Assembly: GCA_964612675.1 (NCBI GenBank)
Contig: CAZTDD010000009.1
Span: 1-64,000 of the forward strand
Source: CAZTDD01 sp964612675
GTDB lineage: Bacteria > Hinthialibacterota > Hinthialibacteria > Hinthialibacterales > JAKPRU01
Direction: 5' to 3'
Length of the DNA: 64,000 bases
The translations under genes were made by a program, and so were the position numbers. Below, piece after piece: positions 28,762 through 37,477 of this stretch. The notes under the pieces were generated by a model. The model saw nothing but the letters and a program-made list of their open reading frames with translations, did not search any database and had not been told where the DNA came from. Within the stretch, counting starts at the first letter, position 1. The number at the start of each line of letters is the position of its first letter.

Positions 28762-29255
28762 TGGCAGAGCCGGTATCGGGACAGGACAGACAAGACGACC
28801 CGCAACGAAGGCGCATGAGATTTTCACGTGGTGAGATTATTGTTCTCGCGGTCTCATTCTGTCTTGTTGCGTTCGTGGCAATCCCCAGTTTTCTGCAAGC
28901 GCTCTATGAGATTCGGGGACGAGAATGTAGCGCGCGACTGGAACTGATCTATAATATTCTGGCGGATATCGCTGAGGAGAGAGGCACGAAGCCCGGCGAA
29001 GAAATATGCCAGGAGTTCGATATCAATGTTCGTCTCGATCAAATGAAGGCGTTTATCAAAGTCGGTGCGGAGCCGGACTGTCCGGATGTCGGAGACTTTG
29101 TTGTGAATCTGCGTCTCGGAGAGGATGGTCGCCCCATCCCTCCGACTTGTACTCTGGGAGATCGCCCCGATAGTATCCGCAAAGGTCTTCATCGCTTTGT
29201 TCCTCCTCATGCGACAGAGTCCGCGGCAGTCGAGGGCAACGAAACCGCCCAATAG
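28761..29255 (+). CDS. Small single-pass membrane protein, pilin-like
   Basis: 164 residues. A basic N-terminus (RRRMRFSRGE) precedes one hydrophobic helix at about 25-47 (IIVLAVSFCLVAFVAIPSFL). A mainly polar extracytoplasmic part with four cysteines follows. The helix followed by an ALYEIRGRECSARLELIYNI segment recalls the N-terminal helix of type IV pilins and pseudopilins, but there is no clean G|FTLIE cleavage site. Start ATG overlaps the previous stop by one base. Function unknown; it may assemble with the envelope proteins encoded upstream. Confidence 0.6.
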   Translation: MAEPVSGQDRQDDPQRRRMRFSRGEIIVLAVSFCLVAFVAIPSFLQALYEIRGRECSARLELIYNILADIAEERGTKPGEEICQEFDINVRLDQMKAFIKVGAEPDCPDVGDFVVNLRLGEDGRPIPPTCTLGDRPDSIRKGLHRFVPPHATESAAVEGNETAQ

Positions 29256-29267
29256 TTGTGGTGATCG

Positions 29268-30668
29268 ATGGCTACCATTCTAGTTGTGGACGACGAGGCC
29301 AGAATGCGCAAGGTTATTTACCTGGCTCTCGTTGAAGAAGGCCACGAAGTCCTTGAGGCTGAGAACTCCACGCAGGCGTTGGAGATCATCCGAACGACTG
29401 CATTGTCTCTCGTGATTACCGACCTGCGGATGCCGGGCGGAGACGGGACGGAGGTCCTGAAAGGTGCGCGTGCCACAAGTCTCCATCTGCCGGTGATCAT
29501 CCTTACCGCTTACGGAACCGTCGAGAATGCTGTTCAGGCACTAAAAGAAGGGGCTCACGACTACCTGCTCAAACCTTGTGATTTGGACGAGCTGAAGCTC
29601 TCCGTGAAAAAAGCGCTGCACGTCCAACAACTCACCCTCGAGAACAGGTATCTCAGAGATCAGCTTTCCGGCCGTTCCGGGTATGGCGAGCTGGTCGGTC
29701 GGTCGCCGAAAATGGTTCACGTCTTCGAACTGATCGCGCGAGTTGCCCAGGGAGACAGCACGGTACTCATTCGCGGAGAGAGCGGCACAGGCAAAGAACT
29801 GGTCGCGAGGGCAATCCATCGAGATAGTCCCCGCAAAGAGAATCCCTTTGTCGCTGTGAACTGCATGGCTCTGCCGGCGGATCTCCTGGAAAATGAACTG
29901 TTCGGTCACGTTCGTGGCGCATATACCGGTGCGATCTCCGCGTCGGTCGGAAAGTTCGAACTAGCGGACGGCGGAACGTTATTTCTCGACGAGATCGGCG
30001 ACATGCAGCCACGCATGCAAGGGAAAATACTTCGGGCGATACAGGAGCGTGTGATCGAACCGGTTGGAGGGACGCGGAGCAAACGGGTGGACGTGCGGAT
30101 TGTGGCTGCTACCAACACGCATCTGGAAGAGAAGGTTCGAACGAATGAGATGCGCGCCGATCTGTACTATCGCTTGAATGTTGTTCCGATTCATCTACCG
30201 CCGCTGCGTGAGAGGCTCGAGGATATCCCCTTGTTTGTTGAGCATTTTCTTACGAAGAAGTCCAACGGCAGGCCGAGTCTGAAGTTTTCTCCGGATGACC
30301 TGAAGATGCTGACGCGGTATCATTGGCCCGGCAACGTTCGAGAGCTGGAGAATCTTGTCGAGCGAGCCGTTGTCTTGGGAACGACAAATGTTGCCCATCT
30401 GATGCCGGCTCTTTCCACCGGCGTCATCCCCCGGCCCGTAGACGACTCCCATCCCTTTGACGATCTGTCCAGTCTTCCTTACAGGGACGCAAAACGGATG
30501 GTGATCGACGAATTCGAGAAGGTTTACTTCTCCAGAATCCTGGAAAAAACACGAGGGAACGTGAGTCAGGCGGCCGGGATGATGGGGATGCACCGCAAGA
30601 ACCTTCACACCAAACTCGCCGAGCTGAACCTCGATCCGAAGCGATTCAGTGCCGATAAACCGAATTGA
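29268..30668 (+). CDS. NtrC-family sigma-54-dependent response regulator
   Basis: 466 residues in three domains. The receiver (1-120) has D8/D9, the phospho-acceptor D52 (ITDLRMPG) and K102. The AAA+ domain (about 140-370) has Walker A GESGTGKE (170-177), the sigma-54-contacting loop GAYTGA (217-222, a Tyr variant of GAFTGA), Walker B GGTLFLDEIGDM and an arginine-finger region. The C-terminus is a Fis-type helix-turn-helix (GNVSQAAGMMGMHRKNLHTK). When phosphorylated it should form a ring that opens RNA polymerase-sigma-54 complexes. The partner kinase is not obvious: the facing sensor gene lacks a kinase core. Separated by 12 bases from the previous gene, so probably in the same operon. Confidence 0.93.
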   Translation: MATILVVDDEARMRKVIYLALVEEGHEVLEAENSTQALEIIRTTALSLVITDLRMPGGDGTEVLKGARATSLHLPVIILTAYGTVENAVQALKEGAHDYLLKPCDLDELKLSVKKALHVQQLTLENRYLRDQLSGRSGYGELVGRSPKMVHVFELIARVAQGDSTVLIRGESGTGKELVARAIHRDSPRKENPFVAVNCMALPADLLENELFGHVRGAYTGAISASVGKFELADGGTLFLDEIGDMQPRMQGKILRAIQERVIEPVGGTRSKRVDVRIVAATNTHLEEKVRTNEMRADLYYRLNVVPIHLPPLRERLEDIPLFVEHFLTKKSNGRPSLKFSPDDLKMLTRYHWPGNVRELENLVERAVVLGTTNVAHLMPALSTGVIPRPVDDSHPFDDLSSLPYRDAKRMVIDEFEKVYFSRILEKTRGNVSQAAGMMGMHRKNLHTKLAELNLDPKRFSADKPN

Positions 30669-30684
30669 TCGTGAGAAGAACTCC

Positions 30685-31710
30685 TTACGAAAAGATCCAT
30701 ACGCGGCTGTGAGAGTGAGGATCGTTGCTCGCCACCGGTGTCGAGTGGCACGAAACCGGACCATTTTCACTGATCAGTTCGATGGTCCAGGTCGACCCCG
30801 GTTTTCGACGTAACCGCGACCAATGTTCCGTCCATTCATCGGAAGACGAGTTGCTGAAATGGCTGAGAGTCTGAGACAGTGCGTCCACGTTCATGCCCAG
30901 CACCTGATCGCGACTCAATCCGAATAGGTTGAGGAAATAGTCATTCACTTCGACCACGATACCGGCCCGGTCTGTCACAAGGACGCCCTCTGAGATCTGC
31001 TCCAATACGGCCGTGAACCTTCTGTTTTGGGCTGAGATCTCCGCTGTTCGGTCGCCGAGTAACAGTAGCGCCTGTTGGAGTTCGGCGGTCTTGTCCTGGA
31101 GATCCTCATTGGATTCTTCGAGTGCCTGGCGTACCCTGTTCAGCTCTTTGTTTTTCTGTTCCAACTCGCCGGCCTTGTCTTCGACCAGGGACAGACTCTG
31201 GGCCAGGTTGGTATTCTGGAGACGCATATCCTCATAGAGTGTGGGGGCTGTGCGGGCTCGGAATCGGTCCTGCAAAAAGCCGACGAGGTTCTTTGCCAGT
31301 TTCCCGGATGAGCCTGTCCGAGTCTTGGTCAGAAGAACCCGAGGGGAACCCGATGGAGCCAGGTCGATTTCTACGGTGTCCATGAGGCGCCTCATGGCGT
31401 TGAGGCCTTTCAACGTGCTACCGCTCGTGGACTCGGAAGCCGCGATCAGTTCATCCAGTTCCGCTTGAGTCATTTGCGTGGAGTCGGTCCCCTCAACCTC
31501 GAAGACAATATTGTCATCTTCCGTGCGCAGCCCTGTGACGATTTTGCCTCCGCCGCGGTCCAGAAGAAACCGGCCCAATTCAAAGATGGATGTCGCTATT
31601 TTCAAACGGGCGGCTGTGTCGAATCCAAGCTCCTCACACATTACCTGGACTCTGTCGCGAGCTTTTAGAATATCTTCAATCGCTTCTACAGTTGTCTGAT
31701 AGATTTCCAT
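30685..31710 (-). CDS. Kinase-less sensor: degenerate GHKL (RsbT-like) domain, coiled coil, PAS
   Basis: 341 residues. About 1-135 resembles RsbT-type GHKL ATPases in its second half (GSTLKGLNAMRRLMDTVEID), but the N-box reads FELGRFLLDRGGG without Asn, and the D-x-G-x-G box is missing. A coiled coil follows at about 160-230, then a PAS domain (about 235-341). The protein stops right at the last PAS strand (RVWIFS), exactly where a histidine kinase core would normally begin. It ends 16 bases from the convergent NtrC-type gene. It may be a phosphate-independent sensor or adaptor for that regulator. The lipoprotein gene lies 26 bases upstream in the same operon. Confidence 0.72.
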   Translation of the reverse strand: MEIYQTTVEAIEDILKARDRVQVMCEELGFDTAARLKIATSIFELGRFLLDRGGGKIVTGLRTEDDNIVFEVEGTDSTQMTQAELDELIAASESTSGSTLKGLNAMRRLMDTVEIDLAPSGSPRVLLTKTRTGSSGKLAKNLVGFLQDRFRARTAPTLYEDMRLQNTNLAQSLSLVEDKAGELEQKNKELNRVRQALEESNEDLQDKTAELQQALLLLGDRTAEISAQNRRFTAVLEQISEGVLVTDRAGIVVEVNDYFLNLFGLSRDQVLGMNVDALSQTLSHFSNSSSDEWTEHWSRLRRKPGSTWTIELISENGPVSCHSTPVASNDPHSHSRVWIFS

Positions 31711-31736
31711 TGCGAATGACAGGCGTTAAAACCTTT

Positions 31737-32345
31737 TCAGGGTTGAGGTTGCGTTTGCTGTGGCGCAGTTCCGGTTGCGTCCGATGGAGTTTCCGCCGTC
31801 GCGGGTTCCTGGGAGGGCTCCGTTTCAGTTTCCTCGGGAAGTGCCAGATCTTCCTGGTTATCGACTACATGATAGCGGGAGATACCTGCGCCTTCTTCCG
31901 CTTTTTCGCCCAAAGTAAACGTTGCCTTGCCCAGTGGTACGGAATTGTCGTAAACCACCGCGGTCCACTCTCCTTCACCGCCCATCTCCATAAGGCGTGG
32001 GATGTCGAAGTAAACACCCAGGTCGGTTTGTTTCGGATAGCGAATCGTTTCAGTGATGACGACGAAATCGGCCGGGGAAGTCAGCTCATAAGTAATCCAC
32101 GATTTTCTGTGTTCGGGACGAAGTTGTGCTGCCACGACAACGCGTGGATCCTCTTCCGGTTTGAATTGATCTGTCAACTGAATCCAGTGCCCTTGGTCGT
32201 CCAGACCTTTACACGTAAAGACGTCTACGATCTGCTCTGTAGCCGGGTAGAGAGCCACGTCGCGTTCACTATGTAGACAACCTCCCATCATGAGGGCGGT
32301 CACCATGAATGCCGCTAAACCAGCGCAATAGCCATAGGTTTTCAT
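31737..32345 (-). CDS. Predicted lipoprotein, uncharacterised
   Basis: 202 residues from ATG 32345 (AGGAA upstream). The leader ends in a lipobox, MMGGC, so Cys is probably lipidated and the protein is anchored in a membrane. The middle, about 30-160, is a beta-rich domain with RVVVAAQLRPEHRKSW and YPKQTDLGVYFDIP. The tail is Pro/Glu/Thr/Gln-rich and disordered. No known catalytic motif. It is the first gene of a two-gene operon with the GHKL/PAS sensor, and could present an envelope signal. Confidence 0.72.
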   Translation of the reverse strand: MKTYGYCAGLAAFMVTALMMGGCLHSERDVALYPATEQIVDVFTCKGLDDQGHWIQLTDQFKPEEDPRVVVAAQLRPEHRKSWITYELTSPADFVVITETIRYPKQTDLGVYFDIPRLMEMGGEGEWTAVVYDNSVPLGKATFTLGEKAEEGAGISRYHVVDNQEDLALPEETETEPSQEPATAETPSDATGTAPQQTQPQP

Positions 32346-32597
32346 TCTCTGTTCCTTTCCCGGTGAAACCGGCAACAGTATTGTAAGGATGGGGACCGTC
32401 CCAGGTCAACGAATCTCCCCTAACCCGCAAGCCCTACGAAGAGTCCGCCTCGGTTCCTGTAACGTTTACTTCTATCGAACGTTTGACCTAGAGGCTGGGT
32501 TTCGGGTTTTTCAGTTAACGGAGACTTTCTTTGAACCTAAAATCGGCAGTTGAAACCCGAGCGCGGTTCCTGAGCCCGTCGAAGGGCCGCACGGGTA

Positions 32598-32639
32598 TTG
32601 GTGATCGGCCTTTCGAGAAGTTCAAGAACCGATCACCAA
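32598..32639. repeat. Inverted repeat with 20-base loop
   Basis: TTGGTGATCGG (32598-32608) pairs perfectly with CCGATCACCAA (32629-32639). Just before it is a TGAGCCCGTCGAAGGG word, a dispersed element in many genomes. No T-run follows on either strand, so it is not a classic terminator. Confidence 0.5.
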
Positions 32640-33253
32640 ATGGGTGACAGATAGGGATGATCACTACTTGTGAAACATGAAGGGTTCGCAGCCGCCATAC
32701 TGTTTTCAACTGCCGAATTTAGGTTGAAGGGACACTCTGTTCCGGTTGTCCCGTGGTCTGTTGTTGGTCCCCCAATGAGTATGCGTCGAGTTTTGGTGAG
32801 TCCAGACCTGACTCTATGAGTTTCTTGTTGTCTGGGGACCGTTGTCATTGGCCCATCCGACCTGCGAGCGATATGCTTGTTTTACAGGAAAATATGGTGC
32901 CTCTCAGGGATTTCCAGGGTAAATCTTGCCCATCGGATGTTCACGCGTGCAAGAACTTCTCAGGAAAGTCGATTGAAAGGCAGCATGAGTCTGATTGTGT
33001 TCGTAACTAATCTTATAAGTAATTGATATGAAGCATCTTATGGCTATTCTTTTGACTTGATTTCTAAGGAGGACTCCGTCGAGAAAGGAGTGAAGTCGGA
33101 GCTGTGCCAGAGGAGGAAGCGGATGTTCGATTGCCTGTTCCGGATTTGCGGGAACAGCGTTTGCTAACAACGCTTAGTGGTCCAATCTGTATCCTCAGAC
33201 CTTGGGGTGGCAGATATTCCGGCAAGGCCAATAAGTTTCGTTGATTTGACGTA

Positions 33254-33281
33254 TTGACAGTTGTTGAAAGAGAGTTAAATA
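33254..33281 (+). promoter_or_regulatory. Candidate sigma-70 promoter of the flagellar operon
   Basis: A perfect -35 TTGACA (33254-33259), 16-base spacer, and -10-like TAAATA (33276-33281), 44 bases before the fliL start. No good sigma-54 or sigma-28 box was seen nearby, so the early/middle flagellar genes may be read by the housekeeping sigma. Confidence 0.5.
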
Positions 33282-33325
33282 CAGTACGATAAAGCACAAA
33301 ACGAGATATCGGAGGAGAAGGACCC

Positions 33326-33871
33326 ATGGGTGACCCGGAAGAAATGACCCAGGCGGAAGAGGAGCCTAAAGGTGGTAAAGGCAAACTACTGATCATCATT
33401 CTGGTGGTGCTGTTTCTCATCGTGGGGATGGTCATCACGTTTCTGATGCTCAAACAGGGAGAGGCGGAAGACAGTGCTTATGATGTGGAAGAGCAGAGCA
33501 CGAAGGACACCATGATGGTTCCATTACCGGAGTTTACGGTTAATCTGCCTCCGGATGCGACGAACATCATGAACGTGGAGATCACGTTGGAGATTTCCGC
33601 GCGCGACGATCATAGTCTGCAAGAAGCGAAAAAGGAGTTGGCTTCACTCAGCGATGAGAATGCCGCCACCACGAAATATCCTTTGATTCGTGAAGCCATC
33701 GCCAATGTGTTACAGAGCAAAACCCGAACTGAGTACATCAGCGAGGTTGGTCGTAAGAAGATCAAGACAGAGATTCAAAATGAATTGAACAAAAGAGGGC
33801 CCGGAGCGATCAGTCTGGAGATGTGCAAAATCGAGCGCGTCATCTTTTCGACGCCACCGCTGATCCAGTAA
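33326..33871 (+). CDS. fliL: Flagellar basal body protein FliL
   Basis: 181 residues. A short cytoplasmic N-terminus, one membrane helix (about 21-43), then the periplasmic FliL domain with VPLPEFTVNLP and ITLEISARD, and the conserved end YPLIREAIANVLQSKT. FliL surrounds stators and supports torque. ATG 33326 follows GGAGGAG. First gene of the flagellar block, 32 bases before fliM, as in many flagellar operons. Confidence 0.93.
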   Translation: MGDPEEMTQAEEEPKGGKGKLLIIILVVLFLIVGMVITFLMLKQGEAEDSAYDVEEQSTKDTMMVPLPEFTVNLPPDATNIMNVEITLEISARDDHSLQEAKKELASLSDENAATTKYPLIREAIANVLQSKTRTEYISEVGRKKIKTEIQNELNKRGPGAISLEMCKIERVIFSTPPLIQ

Positions 33872-33903
33872 ATGTCGTCCAAAGAGACATCGGGTGATCC
33901 ATT

Positions 33904-34899
33904 ATGGCTGACATCCTCTCACAGAGTGAAATTGATGCGCTTCTCTCCGCGTTTGCAACAGGGGAAGGACCTGTAGATGTCGCTGCGGAGGAAGAAGAGA
34001 AAGTCCGGCAGGTCAAGGTATACGATTTCAATCACCCGGATCGCTTCTCAAAAGACCAAATCCGGACAATGCATCAGTTACACGAGCATTTTGCTCGTAT
34101 CTTCTCTACCTCGCTGTCGGCGTTCTTGCGCACCATTGTGGAAGTGAAACTGGTCTCCGTCGACCAGATCTCCTACGAGGAGTTCATTCGTTCGATCCCG
34201 AACCCAACGTCTCTCAATATTATCAATATGGATCCGCTCGAGGGCGACGCGCTGATGGAACTGTCGCCTACTCTGTCATTTCCTGTGGTAGATCGGCTCA
34301 TGGGCGGGCAAGGCCAAGTTTTTAAGAAGAATCGTGAATTGACGGAAATCGAACAGACCATTATCGAAAAGGTCCTGTATCGCTCGTTCGATTGTCTCCA
34401 TGAGGCCTGGGCGAATGTCTTACCGTTGAATTTGTCTCTGGAGGCTTCAGAAACAAATCCTCAGCTGTTAATGCAGCGATATCTGCCGTCCGAGATGGTT
34501 ATCTTGATGACCTTCGAGGTCACCATGGGCGACATTTCAGGAACGCTCTCGTTTTGTATTCCGTATCCCACGCTGGAACCGATCGCCATGCAGCTGTCCA
34601 GCACGTCATGGTTTTCAGCGGCGAAGAAGGAACTTTCGGAAGAGCATGCCGACGTTTTGTATAAAAGGCTGCGCCGGATGAATCTTCCGCTTATTGCATA
34701 CCTGGGGTCGGCGAGGTTGACGATCAGAGAACTTCTGGAATTAGGTGACGAGGATGTGATTCAGCTCGGTCAGCGGACGGATGAGGATCTCTGGGTTTGT
34801 GTTGGAAAAGAACACCGTTATCGAGCGAAGCCGGGCATCCACAGGAAGAAGCGTGCGGTTCAGCTCACAAAGATTCTGACACCCCAAGAAGAGTTATAA
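33904..34899 (+). CDS. fliM: Flagellar motor switch protein FliM
   Basis: 331 residues. N-terminal LSQSEIDALLSAF is the CheY-P binding peptide. The middle CheC-like domain runs from about 45 to 235 (FSKDQIRTMHQLHEHFARIF, then VVDRLMGGQG). The C-terminal SpoA domain includes LTIRELLELGDEDVIQLGQ. FliM joins the rotor to the switch ring and sets rotation direction. Normal length and all parts present. Confidence 0.97.
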   Translation: MADILSQSEIDALLSAFATGEGPVDVAAEEEEKVRQVKVYDFNHPDRFSKDQIRTMHQLHEHFARIFSTSLSAFLRTIVEVKLVSVDQISYEEFIRSIPNPTSLNIINMDPLEGDALMELSPTLSFPVVDRLMGGQGQVFKKNRELTEIEQTIIEKVLYRSFDCLHEAWANVLPLNLSLEASETNPQLLMQRYLPSEMVILMTFEVTMGDISGTLSFCIPYPTLEPIAMQLSSTSWFSAAKKELSEEHADVLYKRLRRMNLPLIAYLGSARLTIRELLELGDEDVIQLGQRTDEDLWVCVGKEHRYRAKPGIHRKKRAVQLTKILTPQEEL

Positions 34900-34975
34900 C
34901 GCGGGGTGCGGGCGATAAAAAGCAGGGAATGCGGGCCATGGACGGCCCGTTCGAGAAGGCAGCAAGGAGCGGACC

Positions 34976-36028
34976 ATGGTAGCGGAAGCGCTAACGCAGG
35001 CGGAAATAGACGCGTTGTTGTCAGGCGGAGCAATGCCTGAGCCACAGGGCGAGGAAGAAGGCGGCGGTGAAGCGCCTGCGCCTTCGATGATTACTGCGGA
35101 CGAGGAAGACGTCGTACGAAATTACGCTGAGATTATGGCGTCCAGCGGCGGAAACGTCCTTTCCACCCTGCTCGGCGACGACGTTTCGGTTTCGGTTGAA
35201 GAAGTGACGGAGACCGATCCGAACACCGCCAAGAAGCAAATCCCCGGCAAAGTTGTGGCTTCTACAATGACGTACAGCGGTCTGATTACCGGGCAGACGC
35301 TGATCAATCTTGGGCTGGAAGAATCTCTGAAACTGGCGGGGCAGATGACCGGTGGGGGCGACGTCGATTCGTTCGGCGATTTGGAAGAGAGCGCCCTTGG
35401 TGAGGCTGTGCAGCAAATCGTGAGCACCGCCAACACCGAGCTCTCGAATCAGCTTGGTGGGGAAATTGAGGTCGAGCCTCCTGAAATTACTGCGGAACCG
35501 GAAAACGTCGGGGAGATTTATCCTCTTTCGGATCAGCGTCAGATTCTCGTTACGTACAAAATACAATCGCCGGTAATCAGCGGCACCATGTCCCAGGTTC
35601 TTCCCCGGAACCTGGTCCATGCTCTATTGAATGTGTCCGGGCAACCGGAGGCGGAACCTGAAGGCATTACCGATAGTCGGAGCTACGATTCTTCGGCAAG
35701 AGCTCCGGAAGTGCTTTCGCAACCTGCCGCATTTCAGCCGTTGATCAGCGAAGGACCAAAAGCGGACGTCACCAATCTGGAGCTCATCCTGGATATCCCC
35801 TTGGAGGTGAGAGTCGAGCTTGGCCGCACCGCTCGGCGTATCCGCGATGTGCTTGAACTCGGCCCCGGGTCTGTGGTTGAACTAGACAAGCTGGCGGGCG
35901 AACCGGTAGACATCCTGGTGAATGACAAGTTGTTCGCAAAAGGCGAAGTCGTGGTGATCGACGAGAACTTTGGTGTGCGGATCACGGATATCCTTACTAT
36001 TGAAGAACGAATCGAGGCACTCAAATAG
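34976..36028 (+). CDS. fliY: FliY-type flagellar switch protein (FliN with CheC-like domain)
   Basis: 350 residues. It starts with LTQAEIDALLSGG, a second CheY-P-binding-like peptide. A CheC-like region follows (about 45-215, with SALGEAVQQIVSTANTEL), then an acidic linker, then a C-terminal SpoA/FliN domain (about 265-350: LDIPLEVRVELGRTARRIRD, GSVVELDKLAGEPVDILVN). In Bacillus, FliY binds the switch and can dephosphorylate CheY-P; whether the phosphatase residues are kept here is uncertain. ATG 34976 lies close after an AGGAG-like stretch. Confidence 0.9.
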   Translation: MVAEALTQAEIDALLSGGAMPEPQGEEEGGGEAPAPSMITADEEDVVRNYAEIMASSGGNVLSTLLGDDVSVSVEEVTETDPNTAKKQIPGKVVASTMTYSGLITGQTLINLGLEESLKLAGQMTGGGDVDSFGDLEESALGEAVQQIVSTANTELSNQLGGEIEVEPPEITAEPENVGEIYPLSDQRQILVTYKIQSPVISGTMSQVLPRNLVHALLNVSGQPEAEPEGITDSRSYDSSARAPEVLSQPAAFQPLISEGPKADVTNLELILDIPLEVRVELGRTARRIRDVLELGPGSVVELDKLAGEPVDILVNDKLFAKGEVVVIDENFGVRITDILTIEERIEALK

Positions 36029-36145
36029 GATCCCGTGCAGGGAAAACGGCTCTACGGATGATCTGATTGAGACAGATTTGCAGTCGTCTTTTGTAAAGCA
36101 TAGGATTCTCCCGCTTCGTTCGGGGTATCCTTCAGCGAATATCGG

Positions 36146-36568
36146 ATGCGGAAAATGGTCGAGACCGCGAGCAACCTGAGGATCGCCGATCTTCTGAATC
36201 TGCACCCGGGAGATGTTTTACGTCTCCATCGGGTGGATGGTCGACCTGTGTTTCTGTCCTCCTCGGGCCACATCATCGATGAACATGCGTTGGTTGCGCA
36301 GAGCGGCCGGGGGCGATCCCGGCTGCTGCGGGAGAATTTGCAGAAGATTTTGAGTTGCGCTGTCGAGACACAGGTTGTCATTCGTCGTGAAAGTGGCAAA
36401 ATAGTCCAGATCTATCTTCTCGACCCGCGCTCCTGGAAGGACGTGATCGGCCAGGAAGGCGCCCAGGTCGAGCTGCGCATCGGCGGGAGGATCTTCGCCC
36501 ACGGGCAAGTCGTGGGTGGAGCGGAACCGGGTATCCGGATCTCTTCGCTGGTGGAGCGCAGACCGTGA
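36146..36568 (+). CDS. fliN: Second FliN-like (SpoA) protein
   Basis: 140 residues. The last 75 residues form a SpoA domain: TQVVIRRESGKIVQIYLLDP, then GAQVELRIGGRIFAHGQVVG, ending GIRISSLVE. The first 60 residues (RIADLLNLHPGDVLRL, then GRPVFLSSSG) look like a second, partial SpoA unit, so it may be a tandem SpoA protein. ATG 36146 was used; an ATG three codons on is also possible. It lies between fliY and fliO and overlaps fliO. A C-ring role beside FliM and FliY is likely, as in species with both FliY and FliN. Confidence 0.78.
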   Translation: MRKMVETASNLRIADLLNLHPGDVLRLHRVDGRPVFLSSSGHIIDEHALVAQSGRGRSRLLRENLQKILSCAVETQVVIRRESGKIVQIYLLDPRSWKDVIGQEGAQVELRIGGRIFAHGQVVGGAEPGIRISSLVERRP

Positions 36569-37311
36569 TTTTCTTCACTCGATTATTGTCCCTTACATCG
36601 ATCTCGTTTCTTATCTGTTTCTTGGTCTCCGATCATGCCCTGTGCGAAGATGCGCCTCTTTCGGCTACCCCATCGGTCGCGACCCCCGTTCCCGCTACAC
36701 CGTCATTGAGCGAGCAGATCCAAGAATCCGCCAAACAGATGGAGATGGACCCTGTCATTCAGAAACTTCGCGAACGTATGGACGAGACCTCCGGCGGCAC
36801 AAACAACGGTGACAATGAGAGTGGCCCGGGCGATATATCCGGCTCGGGGCTCGAATTCTCGCTGCTTCTGTGGTTGATGGTTTTGGTCGTAGTCATCATC
36901 GGCTGCGGGTGGATGTTGCGGCGGTTTGTCGGAACTTCGGGGAAAGCGCCCAGCGGTCAAATTCGTGTGTTGGCTTCGTGCTCGCTCTCCCAGCGTGCGC
37001 GATTGTACATCGTTCAGGTTGGAAGCCAACGTTTCTTGATCGGAGAAGGCGGCGGTTCGGTGTCTTTTCTCGGCTCTTTACCGCCTTCGCCGGACATAGA
37101 GCGTCCGCCAGAGAGTGAATCGGACGCCTCGGTCGAGCCCGTGCTTGCTGCGGAGCCGGAGTCCTCGACCTTTGCAGACCGGCTTCGGCAATGGGAGCAA
37201 TCGGTGGCCGGTCAGAACGTTTCGGGTGAGGTGAAAGCCAGTCTCCGATTCCTTGAAACGCTCAGCCGGAGGCTGCGCAGGGATCCAGGGGCGGATCGAG
37301 GCGGAGGCTAG
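36565..37311 (+). CDS. fliO: Flagellar export protein FliO
   Basis: 248 residues. GTG start overlaps the fliN-like stop. Signal-like N-terminus (1-25), Pro/Ala/Glu-rich periplasmic part, one membrane helix at about 98-120 (LLLWLMVLVVVIIGCGWML), then the FliO cytoplasmic motif IRVLASCSLSQRARLYIVQVG. FliO helps assemble the FliP pore. The long periplasmic and C-terminal extensions are poorly conserved, as usual for FliO. Its place just before fliP supports the call. Confidence 0.85.
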   Translation: MIFFTRLLSLTSISFLICFLVSDHALCEDAPLSATPSVATPVPATPSLSEQIQESAKQMEMDPVIQKLRERMDETSGGTNNGDNESGPGDISGSGLEFSLLLWLMVLVVVIIGCGWMLRRFVGTSGKAPSGQIRVLASCSLSQRARLYIVQVGSQRFLIGEGGGSVSFLGSLPPSPDIERPPESESDASVEPVLAAEPESSTFADRLRQWEQSVAGQNVSGEVKASLRFLETLSRRLRRDPGADRGGG

Positions 37312-37345
37312 CCGACCCCTTTCATGAACACCGGCAAAAAAAGAG

Positions 37346-37373
37346 TTGATTCGGAGGGTAAGTCAAGTATAAT
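37346..37373 (+). promoter_or_regulatory. Candidate internal promoter before fliP
   Basis: TTGATT (37346-37351), 16-base spacer, perfect TATAAT (37368-37373) in the gap between fliO and fliP. It would give a leader of about 97 bases. It suggests that fliP and later genes can be read independently of fliL-fliO. Confidence 0.5.
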
Positions 37374-37477
37374 ACGCTGAACGGATTGGTGTGCACACCG
37401 TTTGATTGTATTCTTTCCAGGGAGGTTTTGCGGCATGGAGCCGCGGCTTCCTCTGGGCTGGCCTAAAGGGCACTGTT

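Larger units (their letters stand above)
32346..33325. other. 980-base intergenic region upstream of the flagellar operon
   Basis: No convincing gene: the short open frames here lack ribosome sites and coding character. It holds a repeat-like GTTCCTGAGCCCGTCGAAGGG segment at 32567-32587 and an 11-bp perfect stem at 32598-32639. The right end carries the fliL promoter. The stretch 33060-33150 has a coding-like look but no sustained frame, and may be a decayed gene. Confidence 0.45.

Noticed and set aside
32753..33010. Small open frame before fliL
   Set aside because: No ribosome site, odd composition, no recognisable domain.
33180..33325. Sigma-54 promoter for fliL
   Set aside because: TGGCAG...GGCA at 33209 has 11 rather than 10 bases between GG and GC and a poor -12; the sigma-70-like pair fits better.
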